The notes under the pieces were generated by a model. The model had not been told where the DNA came from. It saw only the letters and a list, made by a program, of their open reading frames with translations, and did no database searches. The position numbers and the translations under genes were made by a program. Source: an uncultured Bacteroidales bacterium (GTDB taxonomy: Bacteria > Bacteroidota > Bacteroidia > Bacteroidales > F082). Taken from it: a DNA stretch of 50,188 nucleotides. Below, piece by piece: positions 30,126 to 39,718 of the stretch (within the stretch, counting starts at the first letter, position 1; the number at the start of each line of letters is the position of its first letter). Location of the stretch: contig CAJOHD010000013.1 in assembly GCA_905234275.1 (NCBI GenBank), positions 1 through 50,188 on the forward strand. The letters run 5' to 3'.

Positions 30126-30812
30126 TTAAATAATGACGTCCCATTTTATTGGTGCTATATTATTATTAATAAGGTATTGATTTGCTTGTGAAAAATGTCG
30201 GCATCCGAAGAATCCACGGCTTGCAGAGAGTGGGGAAGGGTGCACGGTTTTTAAGATAAGGTGCTTGCTGTGGTCGATGAGCCCTTCTTTGGCGATGGCG
30301 TAGTTGCCCCAGAGCATAAACACCAAGTGTTCTTTCTTCTCTGAAAGCGCTCGTATTGCCGCATCGGTAAACTGCTGCCAGCCTATTTTAGCGTGCGATG
30401 CCGCCATGTTTGCTCTTACCGTGAGTGATGCGTTGAGAAGCAAGACTCCTTCGTCCGCCCATTTCTCGAGGTTGCCGTTGCGTGGGATAGGCATCCCGAT
30501 GTCGGTGTGCAGCTCCTTGAAGATGTTCTGCAGACTCGGTGGCGGCTGTATGCCGTTAGGAACTGAGAACGCCAAGCCATGTGCCTGCCCGATGCCGTGA
30601 TATGGGTCCTGACCCAAAATTACCACCTTCACCTTGTCGAAAGGCGTGCGGTTGAACGCGTTAAATATCAACGGTGACGGCGGATAGACCACATATTGGC
30701 GTTTTTCCTCTATCAGAAACGTCTTGATGCCGGCGAAATACGACGACTCAAACTCTTGTCGCAGAGCGTCATACCATCCTTTTTCGATGTCTGGCTTCTT
30801 GATTTCACCCAT
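30126..30812 (-). CDS. ung: Uracil-DNA glycosylase, family 1
   Basis: A 228-aa repair enzyme that removes uracil from DNA. The water-activating motif GQDPYHGIGQAHGLAFSVP holds the catalytic Asp. PPPSLQNIFKEL, the uracil-binding LLLNASLTVRAN, MLWGNYA and HPSPLSASRGFFGCRHFS (catalytic His and DNA-intercalating loop) all match family 1. Length is normal. Together with the neighbouring rdgB it forms a pair guarding against deaminated bases. Confidence 0.97.
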   Translation of the reverse strand: MGEIKKPDIEKGWYDALRQEFESSYFAGIKTFLIEEKRQYVVYPPSPLIFNAFNRTPFDKVKVVILGQDPYHGIGQAHGLAFSVPNGIQPPPSLQNIFKELHTDIGMPIPRNGNLEKWADEGVLLLNASLTVRANMAASHAKIGWQQFTDAAIRALSEKKEHLVFMLWGNYAIAKEGLIDHSKHLILKTVHPSPLSASRGFFGCRHFSQANQYLINNNIAPIKWDVII

Positions 30813-30840
30813 GATGAAAATTTTTATTTGTTTTCGTGTA

Positions 30841-30848
30841 CAAAATTA
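30841..30848 (-). promoter_or_regulatory. -7 box for ung
   Basis: On the minus strand this reads TAATTTTG, matching TAnnTTTG, 28 nt before the ung start. There is no clear -33 box. Confidence 0.45.
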
Positions 30849-30893
30849 GAAAAAAAATCGTTTCTTTGTAAACGGAAATTAATAATACTAAAT

Positions 30894-31025
30894 ATGAAGA
30901 AAATAGCAGTTTTGTTGGTGATAGTGTTCACTCTTGGAGTCTTGCTCACGGCCTGTAAGTCATCGTTGAAGACTTGTCCGGCCTACGGCGAATATCAGCA
31001 GTACCAACGCGAAAACATTTATTAA
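30894..31025 (+). CDS. Very small lipoprotein
   Basis: A 43-aa protein starting at MKKIAV; a longer frame from 30696 overlaps ung on the other strand and is not credible. The signal MKKIAVLLVIVFTLGVLLTAC ends in a lipobox with Cys21. The mature lipopeptide is only 23 residues (KSSLKTCPAYGEYQQYQREN...), with a second cysteine and a CPAYG motif. Small lipoproteins with KSS...CPAY are familiar in Bacteroidota but unassigned. A strong terminator follows 19 nt later, which supports expression as a monocistronic unit. Confidence 0.7.
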   Translation: MKKIAVLLVIVFTLGVLLTACKSSLKTCPAYGEYQQYQRENIY

Positions 31026-31044
31026 AAATTTTTGTTTTTAATAA

Positions 31045-31072
31045 AAAAAGGCTCCCATTTGGGAGCCTTTTT
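31045..31072. terminator. Strong two-way terminator
   Basis: AAAAAGGCTCCC (31045-31056) pairs perfectly with GGGAGCCTTTTT (31061-31072) around a 4-nt loop. A-runs on one side and T-runs on the other let it stop transcription in both directions: the small lipoprotein (+) and the beta-propeller gene (-). Confidence 0.92.
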
Positions 31073-31089
31073 CTGTGATTTTTCCGTTA

Positions 31090-34026
31090 TTAGTATACTA
31101 AGAACTTGCCAGTTTCGGTCTTGTCACCTGTGGTTATACGGATGATGTATGAACCTGTTGGCAAATCGCTTGTGTTGACGTTCAAAGTATGTGTGCCTTT
31201 TACGTATGTTCCGAGGCTGTTTTCAGTGATTACATGACCTGTGAGGTCGTAAATCACGTAGCTGACGGATGAGTTGTTGTCAAGCTTAATGTCGAACTGA
31301 GCTTGATCTCTAACCGGGTTAGGATAAACATTCAATGTTTCTGTCTCGGCAACTGTAGTGTTATTGTCATCTCCTGGTTCGTCGCCACCTTGGATAAGAG
31401 CGAAGTTGTTGCATGAAACGATACCTGCACCGTATGTTGCAGCGTAAACCATACCTTCATTGTAAACACCAGGGTATAACACCAATGTGATAGTGCCAGC
31501 CTCGTCGTACAGAGTGTCAACCTTAGCCTCATGGTTCTTAACAACTGCTTGTTTAAGATCCATCACCGGGCAAGCTGCATCGCCCGACTTATTCCATGCT
31601 GAACCGTTTTCTGAGACGTAGAGACCATTTTCTGTACCAACCATTAACAAACCAGAGTTCTTTTCAATCAAGCATGAGTAAGCAGGAACCTGTGGAAGGT
31701 TGCCCTGTACTGACTCGAATGATGTGCCGCCGTTTGTTGAACGGTAAGCGTATGCTGTGTTGCCATAGTTTCCTAAAGAAACAAGAACATTATTTTTGTT
31801 AGATGGGTCGATTGAAATGCCTGTGATAGCCTGTCCGCTGAAGCCTGTGAGTTGGCTGAATGTGACAACGCATGCTGTTGAATCGACGCTAGCCTGTGCT
31901 GCTGTGTAAGCGTTGGCAAGACCTGTAACTTTGTAGAGGTTGCCTTCTGCTGTACCAACCATTGCCATGTCACCGTCACCGCTGATAGCAACAACTGTCG
32001 GGATGCCTTCAAGAGTGCTGATCAGATTCCATCCTGTAGCTTTGTTGAAGATGAGAGCGTCTCTTGTCATATAAAGTTTGCCTTCAACGCCGACAACATA
32101 CAATGAGCTGAGTGGATCGTGAATGCCACGAATAGTGTCGCCTGGCAAGCAGCAAGGATTTCCTTGTTCATCTGTATGAGTTGCATCAGATGCTTTGATG
32201 TAGTAGTCAACAGGATAACCTGCCTGCTCACTGTATGCATAAACCAAATCGCCAACGTGTTTGATGCGTCTGATAGGAGCGAACAATGAATCAACAGGGT
32301 TGTTTTCGTCATTGTAGTTCTCATAGAATGCGAATGGTGTTCTGAATGCGTTTGCGTTTGTGATAACCGGACTATCTCCACCACCTTGGAAGTTACCGTC
32401 ATAGTCAACACCGCCAGTCTGTGTTCTGTAGATAGGTGTTGAAAGGTTTCCTGTTGCTGAAACGAACTGGATATAAGCGTCAATTGTCGAAACAGCGCAT
32501 GGACCGCCAGCATATGTTTCGTCATAATAGCTTGATGCATATCCGTTGTTTGTAGGATGTGGGAAGATTACTGCACCTGTTGTGGCGTTGTTTACATAGT
32601 CAATACCTGATAAAGTTATTGTTCCATGATCAAGGCTGCCGCCAATAACTGGTCCGTTATTCATACCGCCAACGCCGACGCTCATCATACGTGCTGTTGA
32701 GCAGTGCTCATCGTCTGTGATGAAGTAACGGTTGCTGCCTGTGTAGGTATAGGTGCTTTGTGAATAAGTGCCTTTGAAAACGCCACCATTTGTTCCGACG
32801 AAGAAAATGCCAGGATTTGATGGGTTGAAAGCAATTGTCTGGATGCCCATGTGGACATAAATGTTGCTATATTCTGTTGTGAAATATTCAGAAACTCTCT
32901 GTGGTCTGTAGCTGTTCACACCCTGTCCTGTTTTATCTTCAAATGACCAGAGGTTGTCTGAGCCGATGAGGAGTCTTCTTGGGTTGTTAGGGTAAACAAT
33001 CATGAAGCCTTCGTTGTTGGCATTGCTGTCGAATATTGCATAAAGACTTGTTCCAGCCATTGCAATCTCCCAGGTTTCACCGCCGTCTTTTGTGAAGTAG
33101 ATGTTGCCTGTTGTGTAGTCGCCAAGTGTGCCTCCTAAGTAAGCAATATACATATAGTTGGCATCTGTTGGAGACATTGCAATGATTTTAGGATTTGTGT
33201 TTGCTGCAATGTCGTCAGTGACGTTGTTGAATGTGCTGCCACCTTTTGAGAGATAGACGTTGGCATCGTCAGCGGCGAGAACATCACCGTTGTTGTTTGC
33301 CTTAACGCTTCTGAAGTTACCTTCTTTAACATTGGTCCAGCTTTCACCATTGTTTTCGCTGACCATGATACCGGCAGCTGTAGCAGCGTAAATCTTGCCG
33401 TTGGTGAATGCTAACTCGTTCACATAGCCCCAGCCGTTAGTTGCGGTAGGAGTTGTTGAAGCAAGAAGTTCAGGTGTTGTAGTTCCTGCAGCCATTTTGT
33501 AAATACCTCTTCCGATGAAACTTGCATCGTAGTTGAGGACTGACAAGCCGTTGAGGAGCTGAGCCTCGCGACCTTCACCTGTGCCAATAAAAATGTCACC
33601 AGCTGAGTTCTTAACCATGCAGCTGATAGGGAGGCTTAAGTTGGTGATTCTCTGGAATGTGATACCACCATTGGTTGTCTTGTAAAGATCACCACCCATT
33701 GTTCCGATAATAACAGTGCCATCATTGTTGTAAACGATAGCTCTTGTCAATCCGCCAAAGTTGTCCGGACCTGCATACTTCCAAGTCAAGTCAACGTCTC
33801 TGGATGATGTTTGAGCAGCTTTCTGACCCTGAATTAACAGTGCTGGGTCGATCAAACCGGTCTCTTGATTTGCGCGAATGCTCTTCATGAATGAAGAAAT
33901 TGTAGCTTTTGAGCCAGTCCTAGGAGTGTATTTTCCCTGGTTTCCGGCAGCGTTAGCCACGATACTTGCTTGAGCTAACACCATGGTTATCAAAAGCATA
34001 CTTAACGGTAAAAATCTTTTTTTCAT
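31090..34026 (-). CDS. Beta-propeller T9SS-secreted protein
   Basis: A 978-aa protein when started at MKKRFLPLSMLL (34026); nine further residues to 34053 are possible but weaken the signal peptide. The signal ends near IVANA. The body contains repeated sortilin/BNR-like blades with Y(K/F/R)xTxxGG motifs (YKTTNGGITFQRI, MVSENNGESWTNV, YFTKDGGETWEI, YRSTNGGTSFESV, YVSENGSAWNKS), typical of VPS10/sialidase-type propellers. No catalytic sialidase residues are evident. The last 80 residues are a T9SS type A domain (LNVYPNPVRDQAQFDI, YVIYDLTGHVI, LPTGSYIIRITTGDKTETGKFLVY). It is probably an abundant surface protein. Confidence 0.85.
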   Translation of the reverse strand: MKKRFLPLSMLLITMVLAQASIVANAAGNQGKYTPRTGSKATISSFMKSIRANQETGLIDPALLIQGQKAAQTSSRDVDLTWKYAGPDNFGGLTRAIVYNNDGTVIIGTMGGDLYKTTNGGITFQRITNLSLPISCMVKNSAGDIFIGTGEGREAQLLNGLSVLNYDASFIGRGIYKMAAGTTTPELLASTTPTATNGWGYVNELAFTNGKIYAATAAGIMVSENNGESWTNVKEGNFRSVKANNNGDVLAADDANVYLSKGGSTFNNVTDDIAANTNPKIIAMSPTDANYMYIAYLGGTLGDYTTGNIYFTKDGGETWEIAMAGTSLYAIFDSNANNEGFMIVYPNNPRRLLIGSDNLWSFEDKTGQGVNSYRPQRVSEYFTTEYSNIYVHMGIQTIAFNPSNPGIFFVGTNGGVFKGTYSQSTYTYTGSNRYFITDDEHCSTARMMSVGVGGMNNGPVIGGSLDHGTITLSGIDYVNNATTGAVIFPHPTNNGYASSYYDETYAGGPCAVSTIDAYIQFVSATGNLSTPIYRTQTGGVDYDGNFQGGGDSPVITNANAFRTPFAFYENYNDENNPVDSLFAPIRRIKHVGDLVYAYSEQAGYPVDYYIKASDATHTDEQGNPCCLPGDTIRGIHDPLSSLYVVGVEGKLYMTRDALIFNKATGWNLISTLEGIPTVVAISGDGDMAMVGTAEGNLYKVTGLANAYTAAQASVDSTACVVTFSQLTGFSGQAITGISIDPSNKNNVLVSLGNYGNTAYAYRSTNGGTSFESVQGNLPQVPAYSCLIEKNSGLLMVGTENGLYVSENGSAWNKSGDAACPVMDLKQAVVKNHEAKVDTLYDEAGTITLVLYPGVYNEGMVYAATYGAGIVSCNNFALIQGGDEPGDDNNTTVAETETLNVYPNPVRDQAQFDIKLDNNSSVSYVIYDLTGHVITENSLGTYVKGTHTLNVNTSDLPTGSYIIRITTGDKTETGKFLVY

Positions 34027-34074
34027 ATCACGTAATTTAGACATTAATTTCAATATGTAAATACACTATTTTTA

Positions 34075-34105
34075 GGGTTCAAAAATACAACATTTTTTTG
34101 AACCC
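34075..34105. repeat. 11-bp perfect inverted repeat over the propeller-gene promoter
   Basis: GGGTTCAAAAA (34075-34085) is the reverse complement of TTTTTGAACCC (34095-34105), with a 9-nt spacer. The minus-strand -7 box (34087-34080) lies in one arm. It may be an operator. Confidence 0.6.
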
Positions 34106-34110
34106 CACAA
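34080..34110 (-). promoter_or_regulatory. Promoter of the beta-propeller gene (TTG-N20-TATTTTTG)
   Basis: On the minus strand TTG (34110-34108) is followed after 20 nt by TATTTTTG (34087-34080). Transcription would start about 45 nt before the gene. Confidence 0.6.
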
Positions 34111-34114
34111 AATA

Positions 34115-34150
34115 TTTTAGGAAAAATTTTAAATATTTTTTCTCCTAAAA
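34115..34150 (-). terminator. Possible terminator at the end of the bat operon
   Basis: TTTTAGGAAAAA (34115-34126) pairs with the arm at 34137-34150, with a 2-nt bulge. It lies 38 nt after the batE stop. The T-tract is short, so the call is tentative. Confidence 0.4.
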
Positions 34151-34188
34151 CACTAAGCTACACATTTTCAATGTTTAAGACGTGAAAA

Positions 34189-34947
34189 TTAGTATTTTAT
34201 TGTAGAAGAAGAAGGCATCCAACCCACACTGCCGTCGGCGATTTTTATCTTATCCCATTTGTCGGCGTTGTCGAGTATCTCGACTTTTGTTCCTTCATGT
34301 AGTACAAAGAGGTCAACACCTGATGATGATGGGGAGCTTTTTACCGTGATGGTTGGCGTCATAACAATAGCCTCGTTGTGCTCGTTGATGTATTTGTGCT
34401 TCTGTGAAGCGAAAACCAGACTGCAGATGAACACCACCAGCACCAATAATCCTGCGAAGAATGTGGTTTTCCTTATGCCTCTGGAACGTGTCGTAAAATA
34501 GAAGAACAACAGCAATAACAATATGCCGAAAAGCTCTAACGATACCTTTGCCCAGCCGTTGGCCGAAAGCAGATTTCCGGTGTTTCTCCACCATTTTGTC
34601 ATGAAGAATACCGGCACAGGCTCAATCTTGTCGGTGATGAGAGCATTCGCTATCGCCAGATTTTGCTTGATTTCATCGTTGTTAGGCTCAAGTTTCAAAG
34701 CTTTCTCATAATTGAGAATAGCCATCGGATAGTTCCTCATCTTGAAATAGGTGTTGCCTATATTATATAATAAAGGTGCTGACAGGTATCCTTCTTCCAT
34801 GATTCTCTCATAAATCACCAACGCAGTGTCGTAACGGCTCTCGTTATAATAGAAATTTGCCTTTGCAAACTCTTGTTCCTGAATGACTTGCGCCTTCAAT
34901 CCCAACGCAGCCATCATCACAACCATCACCAAATATATCTTTTTCAT
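34189..34947 (-). CDS. batE: BatE, TPR and SH3b membrane protein
   Basis: A 252-aa protein, last of the bat cluster. A signal peptide (1-19) is followed by TPR repeats (about 25-105: APLLYNIGNTYFKMRNYPMAILNYEKALKLEPNN), two membrane spans (about 134-151 and 160-180) and a C-terminal bacterial SH3 domain (about 190-252: VMTPTITVKSSPSSSGVDLFVLHEGTKVEILD...WDKIKIADGSVGWM). SH3b domains bind peptides or the cell wall. It is proposed to support the BatA/BatB complex; the precise role is unknown. Its leader carries heptad-repeat copy B. Confidence 0.88.
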   Translation of the reverse strand: MKKIYLVMVVMMAALGLKAQVIQEQEFAKANFYYNESRYDTALVIYERIMEEGYLSAPLLYNIGNTYFKMRNYPMAILNYEKALKLEPNNDEIKQNLAIANALITDKIEPVPVFFMTKWWRNTGNLLSANGWAKVSLELFGILLLLLFFYFTTRSRGIRKTTFFAGLLVLVVFICSLVFASQKHKYINEHNEAIVMTPTITVKSSPSSSGVDLFVLHEGTKVEILDNADKWDKIKIADGSVGWMPSSSTIKY

Positions 34948-35030
34948 CGTCTAATTTTTAAACTTTAATACTCTTTAACTTTAAACTTTAAAACTACTCT
35001 AAACTCTACACTCTAAACTCTCCACTTTAA
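34948..35030. repeat. Degenerate heptad-repeat leader, copy B (before batE)
   Basis: The same type of repeat as copy A, with the identical 24-bp block at 34991-35014, fills the batD-batE gap. Confidence 0.75.
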
Positions 35031-36848
35031 TTAGAGATTTTTCTCAGCTTTCGTAATAACTTCAATTCCTTTCTGATATAAATCTTCCATCTTCTTACCA
35101 GGATCACCTGGGGCAAATCGAGCGTATTCACAGCTATTTAACAGATCAATAAATTGATTCACAATGTCTTCAGGGACGTTCTTGCCTGTCATTGTTTCTT
35201 TCACTGTATCCATCGAAAGCTGTGAGCGTGCAATGTTCAGCTTGTCGGAAATGTAGCCCCACAAAGCCTGCGACAGCTCCTCGTAGAAATGATTCTGGTC
35301 TTTAATCTTGAGATAACTGTAGGCGTTCTGCAGACGTTTTTTCGCGATTTTTGTGGCTTTTTTATTTCTGACAAGCACCTGATTTTGGTTGAACTTGTTG
35401 ATTCTCTTGTAGATAATGAGTGCGACTGCAAATACGGCAATCATCGCAATCAAGATGATGAAATACAATAGCGAGCCGAAAAGCAGTGTGCCTTCTTTGT
35501 GCAGGTCGCCTATCGTCATGATGTGGCGGATGTCGCTGCCGACAACTTTTATAGCCTCCTGACCGCCGGCGTATATGATTCCGCTGCTGCCTTCGTTGGC
35601 GCTTCTTTCCACTTTAAGTTCGTATTTTTCCGACTCCAGAGTGACGTATTTGTTTTTCGACGGGTCGAAATACGAGAACTCGGTAGGATTCAAGGTGAAA
35701 TCTCCCGAAACCCTTGGAATGACAACATATTCAGCCTTTTTGCTTCCGCTGAGTCCGAATGAGTTGTTCTTTACGTTTGAGGTGATTTTAGGGTCATAAA
35801 CCTCAAAATCGGCTGGAAAAACCGGTCGCGGGATGTCGAGAAGTTCGATGTTGCCTTTTCCCGTGACGGTATATGTCACGGTGAAGGCGTCGTTGGATTT
35901 CATCTCGGTTTTGTCAATTTTCGAGGTGAAAGTGAACTGTCCGACTGCTCCTTTGAAACTTTCCGGCTTATCTTTGGTTGGCAATGCTTTTACTTCAATG
36001 TTGATAGGTTGCGACTTCATTTCTTTCTTCACATTGGTGTAAGACGAACCCATGATGTCGCCGAAGAAGTTTTCAAACGGGTCGTAGCCCTTTGGTTGCT
36101 GACGTTCCTGACGGATCTGCGCTATGCAGGTGATGTCGAGCGGGTCGATGGTCAAAGTGCCAGTCTTTTGTGGTATAAGCACGATTTCCTGAATCGTTGC
36201 GACATGATATTCCTGACCGTTGCGCATTATTGACGACTGCTGCAGCACGCCGTTGTTCTCGGTTATGTCTTTAGTCCAGAATCCTGAATAAGATGGGGCT
36301 TTCGAGATGCTGAGGTTGGAAATCGGGATGGTGTAGTAAATCTTGTAGGTTAGGATGATTTGTTCACCGAGATATGTCGACAATTTGTTCGGGACAGCCT
36401 CAAGAAACACGTCTTTTGTGTTGGTTGCCGCTCCACCCGAAGCACTGCTGCCTGAAACGACAGAGTTGTCTTTTACGACTTCAATATCTGCCGTTGTGCT
36501 CTTCACTTTCTGTTTGTTTACAGTAATTGTGGCGGCAGGAATCGTGTATTTTCCTTCTTTGATGGCTCTCAAATAAAATGAATAAGTGTGCGTGTTGGTT
36601 CTGGTGACAGAGCCGTTGACAATCTGCACGCTTGAACTTGACGACGAAAACGGTCCTCCGACAATCTCAAAATTGTTGAAATTCGGGGCTTCGAAATTAG
36701 TGCCGTCGCCGTTAAGTTCATACGAGACCTGAAACTGTTCCCCGACAACGACCTGTTTCTTGCAAATCACCTTGAAACTCACATTGTCCTGCGCCCTCAA
36801 CAAGAACGCCGTCATCAAACACACTATTAAAAAACCAATCTTCTTCAT
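35031..36848 (-). CDS. batD: BatD, oxygen-tolerance family protein
   Basis: A 605-aa membrane-anchored periplasmic protein. A signal peptide (1-19, ending LRAQ) precedes a series of beta-sandwich domains with the BatD signatures VSYELNGDGTNFEAPNFNNFEIVGGP, TNTHTYSFYLRAIKEGKYTIPAATI and VTGKGNIELLDIPRPVFPADFEVYDP. A membrane span lies near 455-477, and the cytoplasmic C-terminus is helical (ALWGYISDKLNIARSQLSMD). The N-terminal part may bind partners; the operon suggests a complex with BatA, BatB and the MoxR ATPase. Confidence 0.93.
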   Translation of the reverse strand: MKKIGFLIVCLMTAFLLRAQDNVSFKVICKKQVVVGEQFQVSYELNGDGTNFEAPNFNNFEIVGGPFSSSSSSVQIVNGSVTRTNTHTYSFYLRAIKEGKYTIPAATITVNKQKVKSTTADIEVVKDNSVVSGSSASGGAATNTKDVFLEAVPNKLSTYLGEQIILTYKIYYTIPISNLSISKAPSYSGFWTKDITENNGVLQQSSIMRNGQEYHVATIQEIVLIPQKTGTLTIDPLDITCIAQIRQERQQPKGYDPFENFFGDIMGSSYTNVKKEMKSQPINIEVKALPTKDKPESFKGAVGQFTFTSKIDKTEMKSNDAFTVTYTVTGKGNIELLDIPRPVFPADFEVYDPKITSNVKNNSFGLSGSKKAEYVVIPRVSGDFTLNPTEFSYFDPSKNKYVTLESEKYELKVERSANEGSSGIIYAGGQEAIKVVGSDIRHIMTIGDLHKEGTLLFGSLLYFIILIAMIAVFAVALIIYKRINKFNQNQVLVRNKKATKIAKKRLQNAYSYLKIKDQNHFYEELSQALWGYISDKLNIARSQLSMDTVKETMTGKNVPEDIVNQFIDLLNSCEYARFAPGDPGKKMEDLYQKGIEVITKAEKNL

Positions 36849-36913
36849 TTATACTTTTAAACTTTAAACTATCAAACTACTCTAAACTCTACACTCTAAA
36901 CTCTACACTAAAA
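36849..36913. repeat. Degenerate heptad-repeat leader, copy C (before batD)
   Basis: Heptads of TAAACTT / CTAAACT / CTACACT with the identical 24-bp block at 36874-36897. It fills the batC-batD gap. Confidence 0.75.
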
Positions 36914-37651
<738 letters not shown>

Positions 37652-37652
37652 C

Positions 37653-38711
37653 TTAGTTTTCTTTTTGAGGTTCAAATAAGTTGAATTTTGATTCCCATTC
37701 TTTCTTTCCTGATGAAAGGAGAATTTCGATTATCAACAATAATATCGCAGCGCCGACAAACCATTGGAACTGGTCTTCGTAGTCGGTGAAAACGTTTGAT
37801 TCTATCTCTGATTTCTCAGTTTTGTTGATGTCTTCATAAATCTTGTCAAGTCCTACATTTGAATTGCTGGCTCTGACGTAGAGTCCGTCGCCAATCTCGG
37901 CAATCTGGCGCAAGATATTATCATCGAGTTTTGTGATGATGATGTTGCCGTCTTTGTCCTTTTTGTAGCCGGTTTTTTTGCCGTATTTGTTGTAGAGTGG
38001 GATAGGGGCGCCTTCATCGAGACCCATGCCTATGGTGTAAATCTTGATTCCGTGTTTGGCGGCTTCTTGTGCCGCTTTCACTGCGTCGCCGTTTTCGTGG
38101 TCTTCACCGTCGGAGATGATAACGATGGCTTTGTTGTGCTCGTTTTCTCCGAAGCTCTTGATTGCCAGCTCGATAGCTCTTCCAATCTCAGTGCCTTGTG
38201 TCGGGATGAGGTCGGTATCTACTGTCGACAGGAACATCTTAGCGGCGGAATAGTCAGTGGTGATTGGCAGTTGCACGTAGGCGTTGCCTGCAAATACGAT
38301 GATGCCTATTCTGTCGCCTCCAAGCTTGGAAATGAGCTTGCTGATGGCTTGTTTTGAGCGTTCCAGACGGTTAGGTGCTATATCTTCAGCATGCATCGAA
38401 TTGGAAATATCGACGCAAAGGAAGAGGTCGATGCCTTCACGTTTAACCTTCTCCATTTTTGAGCCTGACTGCAGATTAGCCGCACCTATTATTAATAGGG
38501 CAATTATCAGGTTGAAAATGATAAATTTCGTGTTGGCTCTTGCTGATGAAAACATCGGGACGAGGTATCCTCTCAACTTGACGTTGGCGAATCGTCCGAA
38601 CTGTCGCTTGTTCCACAAACGGATCAGGACATAAATGGCCACCAGAACTGGAATTATCAGCAACCAGTACAGATACTGTGGGTTTTCAAATCTTAATATG
38701 TTGCTTTCCAT
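37653..38711 (-). CDS. batB: BatB, von Willebrand factor A membrane protein
   Basis: A 352-aa protein with two N-terminal membrane spans (about 12-32 and 60-78) and one near the C-terminus, enclosing a VWA domain (about 88-300). The metal site (MIDAS) is complete: DISNSMHAED, a TQGTEIGRAI threonine region and IISDGEDHENG. VWA domains bind protein partners through a metal ion. It is the second of two VWA proteins in the cluster and is proposed to pair with BatA. Confidence 0.94.
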   Translation of the reverse strand: MESNILRFENPQYLYWLLIIPVLVAIYVLIRLWNKRQFGRFANVKLRGYLVPMFSSARANTKFIIFNLIIALLIIGAANLQSGSKMEKVKREGIDLFLCVDISNSMHAEDIAPNRLERSKQAISKLISKLGGDRIGIIVFAGNAYVQLPITTDYSAAKMFLSTVDTDLIPTQGTEIGRAIELAIKSFGENEHNKAIVIISDGEDHENGDAVKAAQEAAKHGIKIYTIGMGLDEGAPIPLYNKYGKKTGYKKDKDGNIIITKLDDNILRQIAEIGDGLYVRASNSNVGLDKIYEDINKTEKSEIESNVFTDYEDQFQWFVGAAILLLIIEILLSSGKKEWESKFNLFEPQKEN

Positions 38712-38719
38712 GATATTTC

Positions 38720-39718
38720 TTAATCCGTTAATGTTTTAAACACAGTGTTCTTCAAAATAAATCCCAACAATAATAATGCCAAACCTATCAAGACGAATGG
38801 TAAAAATTCTTCATGAACGCGAGTGAATTCGTTGATTTCGATTTTCGAGCGTTCCAGTTGGTCGATTTCGTCATAGATTTGTTCCAGTTTCTCGTTGGAT
38901 GTGGCGCGGTAGTATTTTCCACCTGTCTCGTCGGCAATCTGTTGCAGAAGCGGCTCGTTGATGGTCACTGGAATCTGCTGGTATTGGATGCCTCCGAAAG
39001 GTGTCTGCACCGGATAAGGCGCTGTGCCTCTTGTTCCTACGCCGATGGTGTACACTCTGATGCCGAAAAGTTTAGCCATTTCAGCTGCTGTCGCCGGGTC
39101 GATGGAGCCGGCGTTATTGTCACCGTCGGTGAGCAAAATCACCACTTTGGAGATGGCTTCGCTGTCTTTAAGGCGGCTCACTGATGATGCGAGACCGTCA
39201 CCGATAGCAGTACCGTCTTCCAGCATGCCGCATTTCAGATCCTTCATCATGTTTAAAAGCATGCCATGGTCAGTCGTTAAAGGCACTTGTGTGAATGTCT
39301 CACTGGCAAAGACGACCAAACCCATACGGTCTTCTGGACGTCCCTTCACGAAGTCAGCGCTGATGTTTTTCGCTGCCTCCAAACGGTCGGGTTTGAGGTC
39401 TTGCGCAAGCATACTGCTCGACAAGTCGATCGTGAGCACTATATCGATGCCTTCCACGTTGATTTTCTGACTTTTCGAACTGCTCTGTGGACGTGCTAAC
39501 GCTATGATTAACAACGCTAAAGCACACATATCGATGACAAAAAGTATATGTCGCGCGTAGATTCTCCAACTTCTTGGCATGCCGTTGAAGAAACTGGTGT
39601 CGCTGAACTTTACATAAGCCTGGTTTTTTCTGCCTGAAAAGATATACCAAACCACCAGTAATGGAATGATTATCAATCCATAAAGAAAATACGACGATGC
39701 AAATTCTAATCCGCTCAT
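38720..39718 (-). CDS. batA: BatA, von Willebrand factor A membrane protein
   Basis: A 332-aa protein laid out like BatB: membrane spans near 9-26, 55-73 and at the end, and a VWA domain with DLSSSMLAQDL (MIDAS), GTAIGDGLA and LLTDGDNNAG. It overlaps the upstream gene by 4 nt (ATGA) and is followed by batB after 8 nt. Bat proteins were linked to oxygen tolerance in Bacteroides fragilis; whether this is direct is unsettled. Confidence 0.94.
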   Translation of the reverse strand: MSGLEFASSYFLYGLIIIPLLVVWYIFSGRKNQAYVKFSDTSFFNGMPRSWRIYARHILFVIDMCALALLIIALARPQSSSKSQKINVEGIDIVLTIDLSSSMLAQDLKPDRLEAAKNISADFVKGRPEDRMGLVVFASETFTQVPLTTDHGMLLNMMKDLKCGMLEDGTAIGDGLASSVSRLKDSEAISKVVILLTDGDNNAGSIDPATAAEMAKLFGIRVYTIGVGTRGTAPYPVQTPFGGIQYQQIPVTINEPLLQQIADETGGKYYRATSNEKLEQIYDEIDQLERSKIEINEFTRVHEEFLPFVLIGLALLLLGFILKNTVFKTLTD

